In this document: one piece after another, positions 10,364-21,289 of the stretch | Position numbering within the stretch: position 1 is the stretch's first letter | How the letters are laid out: each line of letters starts with the position of its first letter | Source of the DNA: Rhododendron vialii | Taxonomy: Eukaryota; Streptophyta; Magnoliopsida; Ericales; Ericaceae | Direction: 5' to 3' | NCBI RefSeq assembly: GCF_030253575.1 | Contig: NC_080557.1 | Span: 1,607,001 to 1,671,000 of the forward strand | DNA: 64,000 nt | Translations under genes and position numbers: made by a program | The notes under the pieces: generated by a model | Database searches by the model: none | What the model saw: the letters and a program-made list of their open reading frames with translations, nothing else | Told to the model about the DNA's origin: nothing

Positions 10364-10592
10364 TTTAGCGTCCATGAAAGTGTCTATAAAAACATATCGG
10401 AATAATGATAGTCAATGACGTACTTTAATAATTAATATCCGCTAAGGACATTTTCATCATTAACAAATGTTCTCAGTTTGTTCTCGATGGGTCTTAATTA
10501 TCAAAACACGTCCTGAATCATTATTTTTCCGAACATATCGGACAGTTAAACTGTCCCATATTTTTATGAAAACTGTTTATGGAAACACTACC
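10364..10592. mobile_element. Unclassified insertion specific to duplication unit 2
   Basis: About 230 bp present here but absent from the matching place in unit 1 (near 6875), between GGCCCA-AACC and the shared CCCTTTTACCCTGGTAGCC block. The ends show weak inverted similarity (ATAAAAACATATCGG against CCGAACATATCGG and ATATTTTTATG). The boundaries are approximate. Confidence 0.4.
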
Positions 10593-10667
10593 AAGCCCCG
10601 GCCCAACTAATTTACTTTTAATCCCTTTTACCCTGGTAGCCAATCGGTTCTCTTTACCCAGTGCAAA

Positions 10668-11819
10668 ATGAATAAGCAAGCAAGAAGAAAGGCGGCGATC
10701 ATCAACGTTGCTCCGTCGGAAATCTCACCGGCGGCGGAATTAATTGCCAACAACATCGATCTCCTTACGGAAATCCTTCAATGGTTGCCTGCGAAATCCA
10801 CAATCAGATTCAAGATCATGTCCAAGCATTGGCTCGCTCTCCTCTCCGACTCCCAATTCGCCAGAGACCACTGCTCCCGCAACCCGAGACCCTCGATCTC
10901 AGGCTTGTATTTCTACTTCGAAAACGCACTCAGCTCCGTCTCCCTTCAAGGCGGCCACCGTAATCTCCCTTCTGTCTCCCTCCCCAACTCTAAAATTAGG
11001 GTTAAGCACTCCTGCAACGGCTTGCTATTGTGCTATACTAGTAGTACCCATGATTATTGTCCGCAATACATTGTTTGTAATCCCACCACAAAGAAATACA
11101 CATTACTTCCTAAACCTGTTGGATTAGTTAGGCATTTCCGTGGTTACTTGGCTTTTGATCCTTCAAAATCACCTCACCATTACAAAGTCATATTGTTCGG
11201 TTACGACCTAGCTTGTCAAATTGATATCTACAGTTCACGGAGTTTGTGTTGGAAACGGAGTTCCCTAGCTATAGACCAAGTCTACTTGATTGGTCATGGT
11301 ACGTTTTGGAATGGAGCAATCCATTGGTTAACCGATCATGACAATGTTCTAAAGAGATTTGATGTTGATGCAGAGGAGATATTAGTAATGCCGAACCCTC
11401 AACGGCCCAAAATTCTTCCTCGACACAAAATTATATATTTTGGAGAATGTGGTGGTGATTTGATTCTTATACAGTCTGGTTTGCGCTGCCCTGGCAGATT
11501 CAGAATCCTTGAGCTCGAAAGGGATTACACCGGCTGGGTTGTCAAGTGTCGGGTCAATCTTAGGCCCTTGATAGCTGAATTCCCTGAGATGGTATGGAAA
11601 GGCTACGATAAATTCGATGGATATGATGTGCTGAGTGCTGTGAAGGGAGATATGGAAAAAGATTTTGCTCTCTTGTTAGCTACTCCTAGAAGAATTATTT
11701 CCTATAACCTGAAGTACAAGACATGGAATGTGCTTCGTGATCTAATGCTGCGTGAGTCAAAAAAAATTTGTTTGAAAAGTTATGCTTTTCCCTTTATGGA
11801 AACTTTATTTCCAGTTTGA
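10668..11819 (+). CDS. F-box/FBA protein (At5g07610-like), tandem duplicate
   Basis: Intact 383-codon single exon, co-linear with the gene at 6945 (start MNKQARRKAAI, end FMETLFPV). The F-box is at residues 25-66 with IRFKIMSKHWLALLSD. The FBA landmarks SCNGLLLCY, NPTTKKY, FDPSKSP, FWNGAIHW and IYFGECGG are all present. It differs from its twin by GYDLACQID for GFDPCQID and a shorter loop (SSLAIDQVY). Its ATG context and 45 bp upstream are nearly identical to those of 6945, so core promoter elements were duplicated too. Beyond about 75 bp upstream the two promoters differ because of the insertion at 10364. Same predicted SCF role. Confidence 0.92.
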   Translation: MNKQARRKAAIINVAPSEISPAAELIANNIDLLTEILQWLPAKSTIRFKIMSKHWLALLSDSQFARDHCSRNPRPSISGLYFYFENALSSVSLQGGHRNLPSVSLPNSKIRVKHSCNGLLLCYTSSTHDYCPQYIVCNPTTKKYTLLPKPVGLVRHFRGYLAFDPSKSPHHYKVILFGYDLACQIDIYSSRSLCWKRSSLAIDQVYLIGHGTFWNGAIHWLTDHDNVLKRFDVDAEEILVMPNPQRPKILPRHKIIYFGECGGDLILIQSGLRCPGRFRILELERDYTGWVVKCRVNLRPLIAEFPEMVWKGYDKFDGYDVLSAVKGDMEKDFALLLATPRRIISYNLKYKTWNVLRDLMLRESKKICLKSYAFPFMETLFPV

Positions 11820-13440
11820 AGAGAATCGATCTTATGTGTTGGAGGCTTGGAGCACGTATTGATCACTTTTTGTGTTAATTATGAATGATGCTAGTAGTAT
11901 TTTTTAGTGCTGTTTTCTTGTAGTAGTTAGTTGTGCTTGGAATTCTATTGGATGATTTGAGATACGTACATAAATTTGAGTATCCGAAAGTTATAAAATT
12001 TGCTGTACCAAGTCACAACTCGAATATGATTGTCTGCCTATTGTCACGCATAAACTCGAATACGATTGTCGAATCTCAAAAGGGCGTGTGTAAAATTCGT
12101 TGTCTAGCTAGGAAACACGAAAAAAAGTAACTCAGTTAAATTTAAGGACCTCATCAAGTTCTATCACCCTCGACAAAGAGGATATGTTAAGCTGAGAATA
12201 GAAGAAGTGCTCCTCTCAAATTGCATAGGAATGTCTTTATAGCCCTAATTGTCCTCTTCATCTTGAAGATGAAGGATTGTTCTAATCACATGCTTACAGA
12301 CGTGTGCATCACCATTTAAATGGTGATTTTGCTGATGCTATTTGCTTCTGAAATTTGAATTAAAAAATGGATCTTATTGCAAATGGTGCTACAGCCTTAG
12401 GGTCAGGTAGATCATCTAAATACACGACATTATGAGCCTTTTTTTTTTTGTCTTTCCTTCTTTGATTTTTGAGTTACCTTCCTTCATATTTTCGTGCTCT
12501 TGCTACGGTTAAGTGACCCTCTTCGTATACTTTGTCCGGTTGCTACAATAGAGACTGTCTCCAAATTCTTTGTAACTTGACAATTGTTTGCCTAGTTTTT
12601 CATCCTGGGAAAGATGACGGGCTTCATGAATCTTAAATCGCATAATCGCAGCTATGTAGTCTGTTTAGGATGATTCATAGGGGGTGTTTCCGATGGTAAA
12701 AAATTTGTGGATTTTTATTTGTAGTTGAGAAGTTGTTAGATATTTCCGATAGTAAATAAGTTGCTGATGAGTTTGTGAGTAGAGTTACTGCAGCAAAAAA
12801 AAGTTTTTGCTAACAACTCTTTAGTTAGTGAAAACGAGATTTTAAAATGCTGAAACTTTTTTATTAGTGAAAACGAAATGATAGAATGCGTTAAATTTTT
12901 AATATTTTTTGTTGGTGGAAGTAGAATGATTTTACAACTGTCCCAAGCTATATATGTAACTTTTCCCCCCAAAGACGAACCCAATTTTCTTGATAAAAAA
13001 TCACATCCAAATAGTGCAATAGATGTGTCGTTGAATAGTAGTAGCCTCTCATGGAAAAAGATATCAACGCCCCTTGCTGTTGTGGTCATCTTTAGGAAAA
13101 TAAAATTTGTACTCCTAGTTTGCTCAGAAGTTAGAACCAGCCCTGCCTTTTAGTGCGCCTGAAGTGAAAACTAAAGGTGGGGCCTCTCACGAATTTTTAT
13201 GAGCAAAATATTCTTATATAAATTACTCATTTCCAAGAACCAATTCAAATGTTGATCACTAGGAAATAATCCTAAAATATAGTAACCAAACATTTCAAGA
13301 TTTTTAAAATCATTTCTAAAATACTACTAGTATCACCAATCCCGAAAAAAGTAACTATAAAGTACAAGACTTAAAAAAAAATTCATTTGAATATCACTTT
13401 ATTTTTTTTGCATTTTTAGTCACAAAATAATCATTATGAC
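11820..13440. other. Intergenic; duplicated flank to 12437, then unique AT-rich
   Basis: The first 600 bp copy the 3' flank of gene 6945. From 12438 a poly(T) run starts unrelated sequence without a convincing gene. Overlapping open frames on opposite strands at 12736-13153 have no recognisable protein features. Confidence 0.5.
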
Positions 13441-13822
13441 TAGATGTGGCAAATGAGGGAGTTTGGGCGGATTGAAATGGGTCGTGGGTTAAATATGAAC
13501 GGGTCAAATATGAATTGATAGTAGGTGGGTCAAATGGGTTGGGTCGAATATGGGTCAAGTCATACTCAAACCCGACCCGACCCGTTTTCCCTTTCAATTA
13601 CTTCTAGCTGCTTTCCTGTCATTTCATCCACCAATTGACTTATTTCCCCACCATAGATTGACTAGAGAGAGAGAGAGTGGGCTCAGTAACAATGGCAAGC
13701 AGAGGCAATCCCAAATCTAAAACAGAGGCCGTCCATGCAGGGGTATAAGAATTGCCAATACATAGAATTCTGATGATCTATAATGCCTAATTTTACAATC
13801 CAATTCGATCCTTATTTTCACT

Positions 13823-14028
13823 TGTTGGAATAAATGGTTATAATAAATAATATCGTGATCATATTGTGATATTGAAATTGAAATTTAATTGTAAATAAGA
13901 TGATTTTCTTTCATAGTTAATTAGTATGATTTTATTTCATAATTAGGCTCCCTCTCCTATATAAATACAGGACTCATTGTAAGATTTTATATATCGAATT
14001 CAATAAAACTTCTCTTTATATTTTCTCA
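13823..14028 (+). mobile_element. Copia-type 5' LTR with primer-binding site
   Basis: A 206-bp segment running TGTTGG...TCTCA, with an internal TATATAAATA box near 13958. It is followed directly by TAGTATCAGAGC (14029-14040), the initiator-tRNA-Met primer-binding site typical of plant Copia elements. A polypurine-like GAGGGGGGA at 14899-14906 followed by TGTTAACA marks the probable start of a degraded 3' LTR. The internal region is only about 340 bp once the nested hAT is removed, so this is a non-autonomous or deleted element. Confidence 0.75.
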
Positions 14029-14308
14029 TAGTATCAGAGCTATAAGGTTTAAGTTTTGTGGAATTTTCACTCTCAGCAGGCGGCCTAAATTTCTCTGTCG
14101 TCTGCCGAGCCTAAATTTCTCTATCGTCCGTCGAGCACTCATAGTAATATATAATCGCCTCGCGCTCTTGGATTTCACCTCAAATCTTTACTGTAATGGC
14201 TTCTGTCGCTCATGGTTGTTTTTAGCTCTCCTGACTGTTTCTCTCTCCTAATTTCTCTTGGCTTGGCTGCTCCTAATTTCTTTTTGTTTGGATGTGCCTG
14301 GTTTCTAT

Positions 14309-14844
14309 AAGGGGTATGCACGGATCGGGAGGGTCGGTATTGACCCGAAACCGAAACCGAAACCGAAACCGACCCAACCATGTCGAGTAAGAATATTTAC
14401 TTCTGGTAAGAACCGTCTGCGAGCCTGATTCTTTACTTCGGGTCGGGGCGGGCGGGTTCGACGGGTTGCACGAAAAACTGAATTGGGCTTTTTGGATTGG
14501 GCTTCTATTATTAGAATTTTATTGTTTGAATCTTTTTTTTATTATTTATATTCTGAGCCCAATGGCCACATAATCACATGTAGCCCATTCTTGGTTGGGC
14601 TTCCACTAGTTTTAAATAGTAGATCTAGCCCAACAACATTCAGGATGCTTCAGCACCCGACAAAACAAGGGTCGGGTCGGGTCGGACCTGATAGGTAAGG
14701 AACGCACTAACCCGAACCCCGCATTGAAATCTGATTTTTAACAGAAAGTAAACCCGCACCTGTCCGAACCACATGTTCAACCCCACCCGAGATCCTTTGG
14801 GTCGGGTCGGGTTCACTGACCTGCGGATTTTTTGAACAGGCCTA
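14309..14844. mobile_element. Second hAT element nested in the Copia remnant
   Basis: Flanked by a perfect 8-bp repeat GTTTCTAT (14301-14308 and 14845-14852). The termini AAGGGGTATGCA and (inverted) TAGGCCTGTTCA fit the plant hAT TAGGGGTGTGCA type. It is filled with GGGTCGG and CCGAAA short tandem repeats near both ends. No coding sequence. Confidence 0.8.
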
Positions 14845-15631
14845 GTTTCTATTGGTTTTTTTTTTTCAAACTCAAGTTGGTAGACCTACTTGAGTTTGAG
14901 GGGGGATGTTAACATAATATTTTCATTTTACAAGACAGACCATTCTCTCACAATACATCATCTTTAATTCAAAAAAGTACTTATTTCTTATTTGGCTTAG
15001 TAGAACACAGTCTCATAATTTTGGGAATAAAAAAAAAGTCAAAAAGATAGAATTTTTTTTACTTATTTTTGTCTTTATTCAAAAAATTGTGAATTTTGAT
15101 CATAATTCTTTTACTTTTTTGATTTCTCCAGATAAAAAGAATTAAAAAATCAAAATAATTTGATGCAAATTTAACAAATGCGAATTTTTGTCGTCTTTCA
15201 TTAAGGAATACGAAAAGAATGTGTGTGCTTATGTGGTTTGTAAAGATTTCGCTGAAAGATGTGGGACCCATTTTCCAAAAAATTGAAAAATTTTCAAGTC
15301 TTTTTTTTTTGAGCTAGCTTCTTGAATGAAAGGGAGAAGTGGGAGGCCCCATAATCCACATAGAATCAGTGGCTGTGTTTTTTTTTTCTGATCCGCACAG
15401 TGGTTGTTAAGTGGGAGTAATTTTGTCTTTGAGCATGGAAATTTTAGGTTCTCTCTTTTTTGAATTCCATCCATATTCAACCCATTACCAACCCATCTAA
15501 TCCCATAAAACCAGTGAGTTTATTAAGTTGGCCCAACTAAAACCCATATCTAAATATGGGTTGGTTTGGACTAATTATAAATGGATGGATTTGGACAAAA
15601 CCATATTACTGGACTCAAATTGCCACCTCTA

Positions 15632-16221
15632 ATTATGACCAAACAATTAATCTTATACTTTATCTAATATTCACCGACTTGAATGGGGGAGTAGGGGCGG
15701 ACAGAAAGGGTGCCCGTGCCCCTGCACACCTCCAAAAATTCTCTATAATTGTACTCCTTGTTAATTTAAATTTAAAAAAGTTCAATAAGAATCATAAGAT
15801 TAGCCCTGCAAGTTAATTAGATGAAAAAAATTGTTAAACTAATTATAGTTCGTTGGAAGAAAAAAAAAACCTCCTTATAATTATGAGTTATCAACAATTT
15901 TTGGGTCTCGTGTGTTAAAGAAAATGATGGCTACGTATATAAACACAAAACTTAGACCTACCAAGTAGCTATATCTAAAAGTAGAATGTATAATTTCTGT
16001 TATCACTATAGAAATACACGTGATTTGAGCTCCCATTATACACAAATCATGTGTTTGTCCCTAATGGAGATTCCATTAATCTTTCTTGTGACTTAATTAA
16101 GCGAACGTAAGGTTCAAGTGCTGTTAAGAAAAAGAGTGTACATAAGATTCAAACAAAAACTTGGAAAAGCTTCTCTCTCTAGAAGCAATTGTAACATGAT
16201 TAGTCAAACACTTGTACTTTA
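15632..16221. other. Intergenic, AT-rich
   Basis: Contains GGGGCGGACAGAAAGG near 15695, resembling one end of another hAT family, but no partner end is seen. No gene seen. Confidence 0.4.
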
Positions 16222-16616
16222 GAGCATCTCCAATCCAATACTCTATTTGAGAGTATCAAAATACTCTATTTTATTAATAAAGTGATTTTAGAGAAAATCA
16301 CTATTCCTATTTACTCCAACCACAAACCCTCTATTTTTCCCTCTAAAATCACTTTACGAAAAAAAAAACCTTTTTTTTTTTATACTCTCACAAGGATATG
16401 GTTGGTGTAAAAATTTAGTAAGAAAAGCTTACAAGGAAAAAAAATGTCTTTTAAAAAGGTGAATAGTGTTATGGAGATGATCCTCTATATTTTCTCTTAC
16501 CCTCTAAATATAGAGGATCAAAATCCAATACTCTCAAATGGAGGAGGGTTAAGAGGATGGGTTGGAATGCTTTGATACTCTCAAATAGAGATATAGAGCA
16601 TGGGTAGGAGATGCTC
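16222..16616. mobile_element. PIF/Harbinger-type MITE, 395 bp, TTA target duplication
   Basis: Inverted ends GAGCATCTCC(A/T)A(T/C)CC are flanked by TTA on both sides (16219-16221 and 16617-16619). Sub-terminal ACTCTATTTGAGAGTATC motifs occur on both arms. The termini match the MITE at 3654 but the interior differs. Confidence 0.85.
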
Positions 16617-17112
16617 TTACAAGCGCAGTTGATGCATTTGGAGAACAATTCTCCATCCATCTCCAATATTTGAGCAATTTAATTAGTTTGTTATCTCTTG
16701 TTGAAAGCCTTCTCTTAAGATTTTCAATTCCGAAAATAACTCTTTTCCGTCAATATCAAAAGCCCCGTCCTACGTCTATCGCGCCTCCTATCCAATTTTC
16801 GAAAATTTTCAAAAAAAATATCATATCCTACCCAATCTTCAAAACAGATCTCCAAATTATTCATCCTTTCCGAGAAGTAGGTCGGATCGGATACGAATGG
16901 GTTAGACGAACTGGCCATCCCTAAACTGTTTATGAAACAAACTCATATCAAACACACTTTAAACTGAGCTGTACACACGAGCGGATTTGGAGGAGCTGGG
17001 ATGATTACAAAAATGGAGTGCCCAAAGGAGAAAGTGGTCTTTCTCTCCACTCGGTCTGAACTACGTTTAAATATCCCCAAATTTCCCCTGCAATCACTTC
17101 GCTGCAACCACA
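16617..17112. other. Intergenic and 5' region of F-box gene 17113
   Basis: CGAACTGGCCATCCCTA at about 16908-16924 looks like one end of a hAT element without a visible partner. TTTAAATAT at about 17068 is a possible TATA box about 45 bp before the ATG. Confidence 0.4.
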
Positions 17113-18294
17113 ATGGCCATGAAATCATCAAACAAAACACCGAAGGCGGCCACCGGCGGAGGATCCCCGTCGGAAATGTCACCGGCGGCGGAATTAATTG
17201 CCAGCAACGTCGATCTCCTCAATGAAATCCTACTACGTTTGCCCGCAAAATCCCTAATCCGATTCAAGTCCGTGGCCAGGCATTTGCTCTCTCTCATCTC
17301 CCACTCCCAATTCTCCACCACCCACTCCTCCCGAAACCCTAGCCCTTCAATCTCGGGCCTCTATTTCTACAAACGGAGCCGACTGGAGTCCATCTCGCTG
17401 CATGGCCACAAGAATCTCCCGTCTCTCTCCTTCCTCGATGGCCTTGAAGGTAATGGCCCTAAACCTAGGATTCTAAACTCCTGCAACGGCTTATTGCTGT
17501 GCGAGACTGGTTTTAAATACGAACCGATATACATTGTTTGTAATGTGACCACGCAGAAGTACAAATTAGTTCCTAAACCTAGTGGACTTTCATATCGAAG
17601 GGCTCTTCATCGCAGTTCTCACTTGGCTTTTGATCCGTCAAAATCACCTCACTACAAAGTTGTCGTGGGTAGTCACTACAATCGTAGTAAGTCGGAACCT
17701 TGGTCTTTTGAAATCGATATGTACAATTCGGAGGGTGGGAATTGGAAAAAGATTCTTCCACCGCATTCGTGTTGGGGTCGCGGTGTCTTTTGGAATGGAT
17801 CGATTCATTGGTTGAGTAAAACTCATGCGAATGTTCTCTTGAGATTGGACGTTGATGCCGAGGAGGTGATTACGGTGCCACTCCCTCCAAGTCCAAGCAT
17901 TCTTCTTGCTAATAGAAATATCAAGTATTTCGGAGAATGTGGTGGCGGTTTGATTCTTGTTCAGACTAGTTCAACCTCTGCTTTTGCAATCCTAGAGCTG
18001 GAAAGTGACACTAGCAGTCGGATTGTAAAGTACGGGGTCGATCGTAGAACCATAGCACGCGCGTTTCCTGAGATGGAAGAATTCTTTGAGTTTTATGTGC
18101 TGTGTGTTGTGAAGGGTGATAAGGATGGAGATTACGTACTGGTATTGGCCATTCCCGGAAAAGTGATTTCCTATAATCTGAAGTGCAATACATTGGATGT
18201 GCTTCTTGATCTGGAGCCAGGTAAATTGATTGATGAAGGTGTGAATGGGAATGGCTGTGCTTATCCCTTTCTTGAAACTCTATCTCCTATCTGA
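17113..18294 (+). CDS. F-box/FBA protein (At5g07610-like), divergent member
   Basis: Single exon, 393 codons. The ATG at 17113 gives MAMKSSNKTPKAATGGGSPS. The F-box is at residues 29-70 (LIASNVDLLNEILLRLPAKS, then IRFKSVARHLLSLISH). Unusually, the W of the KHW motif common to the other copies is L (RHLL). FBA landmarks are SCNGLLLC, NVTTQKYKL (NPTT changed to NVTT), FDPSKSPHYK, FWNGSIHW and KYFGECGGG; the C-terminus is FLETLSPI. No truncation. It shares the ISPAAELIA lead-in with the other copies but is clearly older than the 6945/10668 pair. Same inferred SCF receptor role; whether RHLL weakens SKP1 binding is untested. Confidence 0.9.
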   Translation: MAMKSSNKTPKAATGGGSPSEMSPAAELIASNVDLLNEILLRLPAKSLIRFKSVARHLLSLISHSQFSTTHSSRNPSPSISGLYFYKRSRLESISLHGHKNLPSLSFLDGLEGNGPKPRILNSCNGLLLCETGFKYEPIYIVCNVTTQKYKLVPKPSGLSYRRALHRSSHLAFDPSKSPHYKVVVGSHYNRSKSEPWSFEIDMYNSEGGNWKKILPPHSCWGRGVFWNGSIHWLSKTHANVLLRLDVDAEEVITVPLPPSPSILLANRNIKYFGECGGGLILVQTSSTSAFAILELESDTSSRIVKYGVDRRTIARAFPEMEEFFEFYVLCVVKGDKDGDYVLVLAIPGKVISYNLKCNTLDVLLDLEPGKLIDEGVNGNGCAYPFLETLSPI

Positions 18295-18785
18295 ACGAAT
18301 CGTAGATGTGGGACCAGATGTTCTTTTTGTAGAAGTTTTCAACTAATCAACTTCCCATTGTTGAAAAAGTTGAACATTTTGCTAGTAATTGGTGTACAAT
18401 AAGTATGAAGAACGTGATATTTTAACATCTTTCGTAATCCTAAGTAATCCATATTTTCTGATATTATGTTTTGGGCTTGATTGTGTTCTTCATCTAGTTC
18501 TTACATTATGTTCCACCTTAAACATGATTCGAATGTATGAAGAAGACAGTAAACGAACAATACAAGATGAATTCGAACTAAAGAATCTGAAAAATGGAAT
18601 CCAAATAGTGCATGCCTCCTTGTTATATTGTAATTGCTCGTCAGTCAACTAATTATCTTTCTTCAATCTGTGTTGTTGTAACCAACTGCAACAAATAAAC
18701 CAGTATAACCATGTTATCCCCTTACCATACAAATGTTGTCATATCAATGAGAGATTAGAATTCATCTTACTAATCTCAGCATTCT
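18295..18785. other. Intergenic, F-box 3' flank
   Basis: Starts with the shared GAATCGTAGATGT 3' flank. No gene seen up to the LINE relic. Confidence 0.5.
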
Positions 18786-20037
18786 AAAGAAGCTCACCTT
18801 AGATATTGCTTTAATGCCAGTGGGAAGGGAAGTCCTTAACAAATCTATTGCCCAGGCTATTCCTTCTTATTCAATGATGTGCTTTATGTTTCCTTTTACT
18901 TTGTGAAAGAAAGTCAGTTCTGTGATCAGTCGTTTTTGATGGGGCGAAAACCAAAGGGGTGGTAAAATCCGTTGGAAAAAATGGAGGGATATGACTGAAT
19001 CACAAGGGGGTGCTGGTATGGGTTTCCGAGATCTGAGAGCTTTCAATATTGCCCTGTTGCTGAAGCAATTTTAGAGGCTTATTACAGAACCTGATTATCT
19101 TTGGGCACAAGTTTTGAAGGCATCAAAGCTGGTTCCTTTTGGAAGGTGGGGAATGGACTTTCAATTAACATCTGGAATGATCGTTCGGTTAATATTCCAG
19201 GTACATCTGGCATGTTCATGAATTATTATCTGACGATAAGAGAGAATGGAATCAGAATTTACTTCCTTCCCCATGGATGTTTGCTCCTCTATTATGGCTA
19301 TTCCTATCTCATGGACTGGGGGAATTGATAAGTTAGTGTGGAAAGATTCTCCCAGTTGCCTTTTCTATAATGTTTAAGTCAGGTTATCACTTTGCCCAGA
19401 ATCTACTTTTTGGACAATAATGCCCACTTCCTGGGTACGTCTTTTAACCTGCCGCCCATGGGATGGAAGAAGCTGTGGTGCCTCAAGTGTCCACCAAAAG
19501 ATTATACATATTATGTGGTGAATTCTAAACAAATGCGGTTGCTACTGGTGAGAATTTGTTTGCTAGGAAATGCTCGCGGTCTCCTTTGTGAGGTATTTCT
19601 TGAGGAATTGTGGGGTGAAATTTTCATCTCCTATAAACTAGGTTGCTTCATCCATGAAGTGGTGGTGGGAGTTGTTTCACTCAATACAAGTAGTAACTCA
19701 AAAATGGTGGAGTAGGCTGCTCAAGTGTGTTGGACCAATTTGGAAACAGTGGAATGTATGGTTCTTCTCCAATTGTACCCCAATTAAGGTCGGTGAAAGC
19801 TCTGAAGCTGGCTCTAAGGACCCATGGAGATTATTTGTCTGCGGCTTATGCACAGGGGAGTAGCCCAGCTCACTCTTTAGGGGATAGTAGTGACCGGAAA
19901 TGGCAATGTCCTCATAGCGACTGCTGAAAATTCAACTGTGATGGAGCTTGCAGTACCTCTGATAAGTCAGCAGCTTACTAAAACCTTAATAAAATCTCCA
20001 TAACATTGATAAAGACGCCTATAAAAAAAAAAAAAAA
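18786..20037 (+). mobile_element. LINE (non-LTR retrotransposon) 3' relic with poly(A)
   Basis: The translated frames, with several shifts and stops, match the C-terminal region of plant LINE ORF2. The pieces in order are GREVLNKSIAQAIPSYSMMC, RGGKIRWKKW, GGAGMGFRDLRAFNIALLLK, KLWCLKCPP (the zf-RVT region), then WQCPHSDC and KFNCDGAC typical of the RNase H start. A 15-base A tract ends it at about 20037. It is 5'-truncated and dead. Confidence 0.85.
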
Positions 20038-20812
20038 CATTGGCAAAGACAAAAATAAGCTAAGAAATAAATCAAAATTACTTATTTTTGTATATTTTTA
20101 CTTTTCCTGAAGATGAGTCGAAAAATTATTCTGTTTTTCAAAAGCTGAATTTCTTGTTTACTAGTAAGAGAACGAATGAGCCACGACTTTGTTTCTTTTG
20201 AGCAAAGCTACGAACACAAATCCAGACACAATTGCGTTCGGAGCCGTTCGTTGCTTGTGGATCTACAACTGCATTGAACGGCTCTGGAGACAGTTGTGTT
20301 CGGAGTTATATTTTAAGTGTAACTAGACTTTTTGCTTTCTTTTTGTCTTGGAATTTGCTTCATATCGGTAAATGGACGTGCAGGAGGTTTTGACGCATTT
20401 GAACACTTCGTGAGAGAAGAGAAGAGTTAACTCTAAAATATGACTCTAGAGCCTGGAGGTGAAAAGGAAGGTTGGCTGATTGAAAACAGGATGTCATGGA
20501 AAAACAGATAGGGACAAGAGATTTTAGTTTGAAAGAATTTGTTTTGATTTTTGAAAGCTGGTTTATCTCCTTTTTAAGGCGAGATAAAAAAAAATCTGGA
20601 AGAACATTGGTTTTTCCTTTGATGTGTATAGTATATACAGCATCGAAACTCTGATTTGAGAACCAATTTGCCCATCTAAATAATTGTGCTTTTGGAAGAT
20701 GTTTTTGCTAGAATTTGAGCATGTTGAGAAAGCTCATCATGTTAGTTTCAATTAAAAAGTGATGACATATTAAATGAAACTCAAGCTTTGTTTAAATAAG
20801 CTACGTATTGAC
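20038..20812. other. Intergenic
   Basis: AT-rich. A short inverted pair (CGGAGCCGTTCG and CGAACGGCTC-like) lies around 20240-20305. No gene seen. Confidence 0.4.
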
Positions 20813-21210
20813 TAGGGCTGTTCAGTAGATGGACCAATCTGCCCAAAATGTCCAAACCGAACCGCCAATGAACCAAACCGAGGTAGGTTACGGACGGATA
20901 GAGATATTAATATCACAATTCAGTCGGATGCGGATTGGTTCAGTTGGCAGTCAAACCGAAACAATCTGGCTCAAAAAAAAAAAAATGCAATAAAAGGACT
21001 AAAAGATAGGCAAAAGCATATTCAAAATCCTAATCTAAAATTCTTATTTTGGTGATTTAGCAATTTAATTATGATGTTATTTTGGACTTTTAGAATTTTT
21101 ATGGACAAAGGTAACTTAATTGGATGAAGAAAATAGAAATATGCCACGAGCGGATCGAATTGGAAACCGAAACCGATTCGCCCAAAATCAATCTGCCAGC
21201 AGCCCTACTA
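20813..21210. mobile_element. hAT-type MITE in the promoter of F-box gene 21290
   Basis: Ends TAGGGCTGTTCAG and (inverted) GTAGTAGGGCTGCTGGC. Flanks are GTATTGAC (20805-20812) and CTATTGAC (21211-21218), an 8-bp target duplication with one mismatch. The paralogous promoter at 28573-28580 has a single GTATTGAC followed by the same TTCAACCTATATATACAAG context, giving an empty site. The element ends 17 bp before the TATA box. Confidence 0.8.
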
Positions 21211-21227
21211 CTATTGACCTCTCAACC

Positions 21228-21235
21228 TATATATA
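21228..21235 (+). promoter_or_regulatory. TATA box of F-box gene 21290
   Basis: TATATATA inside CAACCTATATATACAAGT, 62 bp before the ATG. It is conserved word for word at 28590 upstream of the paralogue. Confidence 0.75.
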
Positions 21236-21289
21236 CAAGTACTAGCGCTGCCTCGTTCACCTCAAATTGATACCATAATCCAAGGCACC

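Larger units (their letters stand above)
8757..12437. repeat. Segmental tandem duplication, unit 2
   Basis: Second copy of 5297-8758. It lacks the Stowaway MITE of unit 1 and carries its own extra insertion at about 10364-10592. Its minisatellite is longer than the unit 1 array. Confidence 0.85.
13441..15631. mobile_element. hAT-type element, 2.2 kb with nested insertions
   Basis: The termini are TAGATGTGGCAAATGAG and, inverted at the right end, TAGAGGTGGCAATTTGAG. Both sides are flanked by a perfect 8-bp target duplication ATTATGAC (13433-13440 and 15632-15639), diagnostic of hAT elements. Sub-terminal GGGTCAAATGGG-like and AACCCATATC-like repeats lie on the two arms. There is no transposase. 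The interior carries a Copia LTR segment and a second hAT element, so the original element was much shorter. Confidence 0.88.

Noticed and set aside
12736..13153. Overlapping frames on opposite strands
   Set aside because: Both are chance frames in AT-rich DNA, without start context or protein-like composition.
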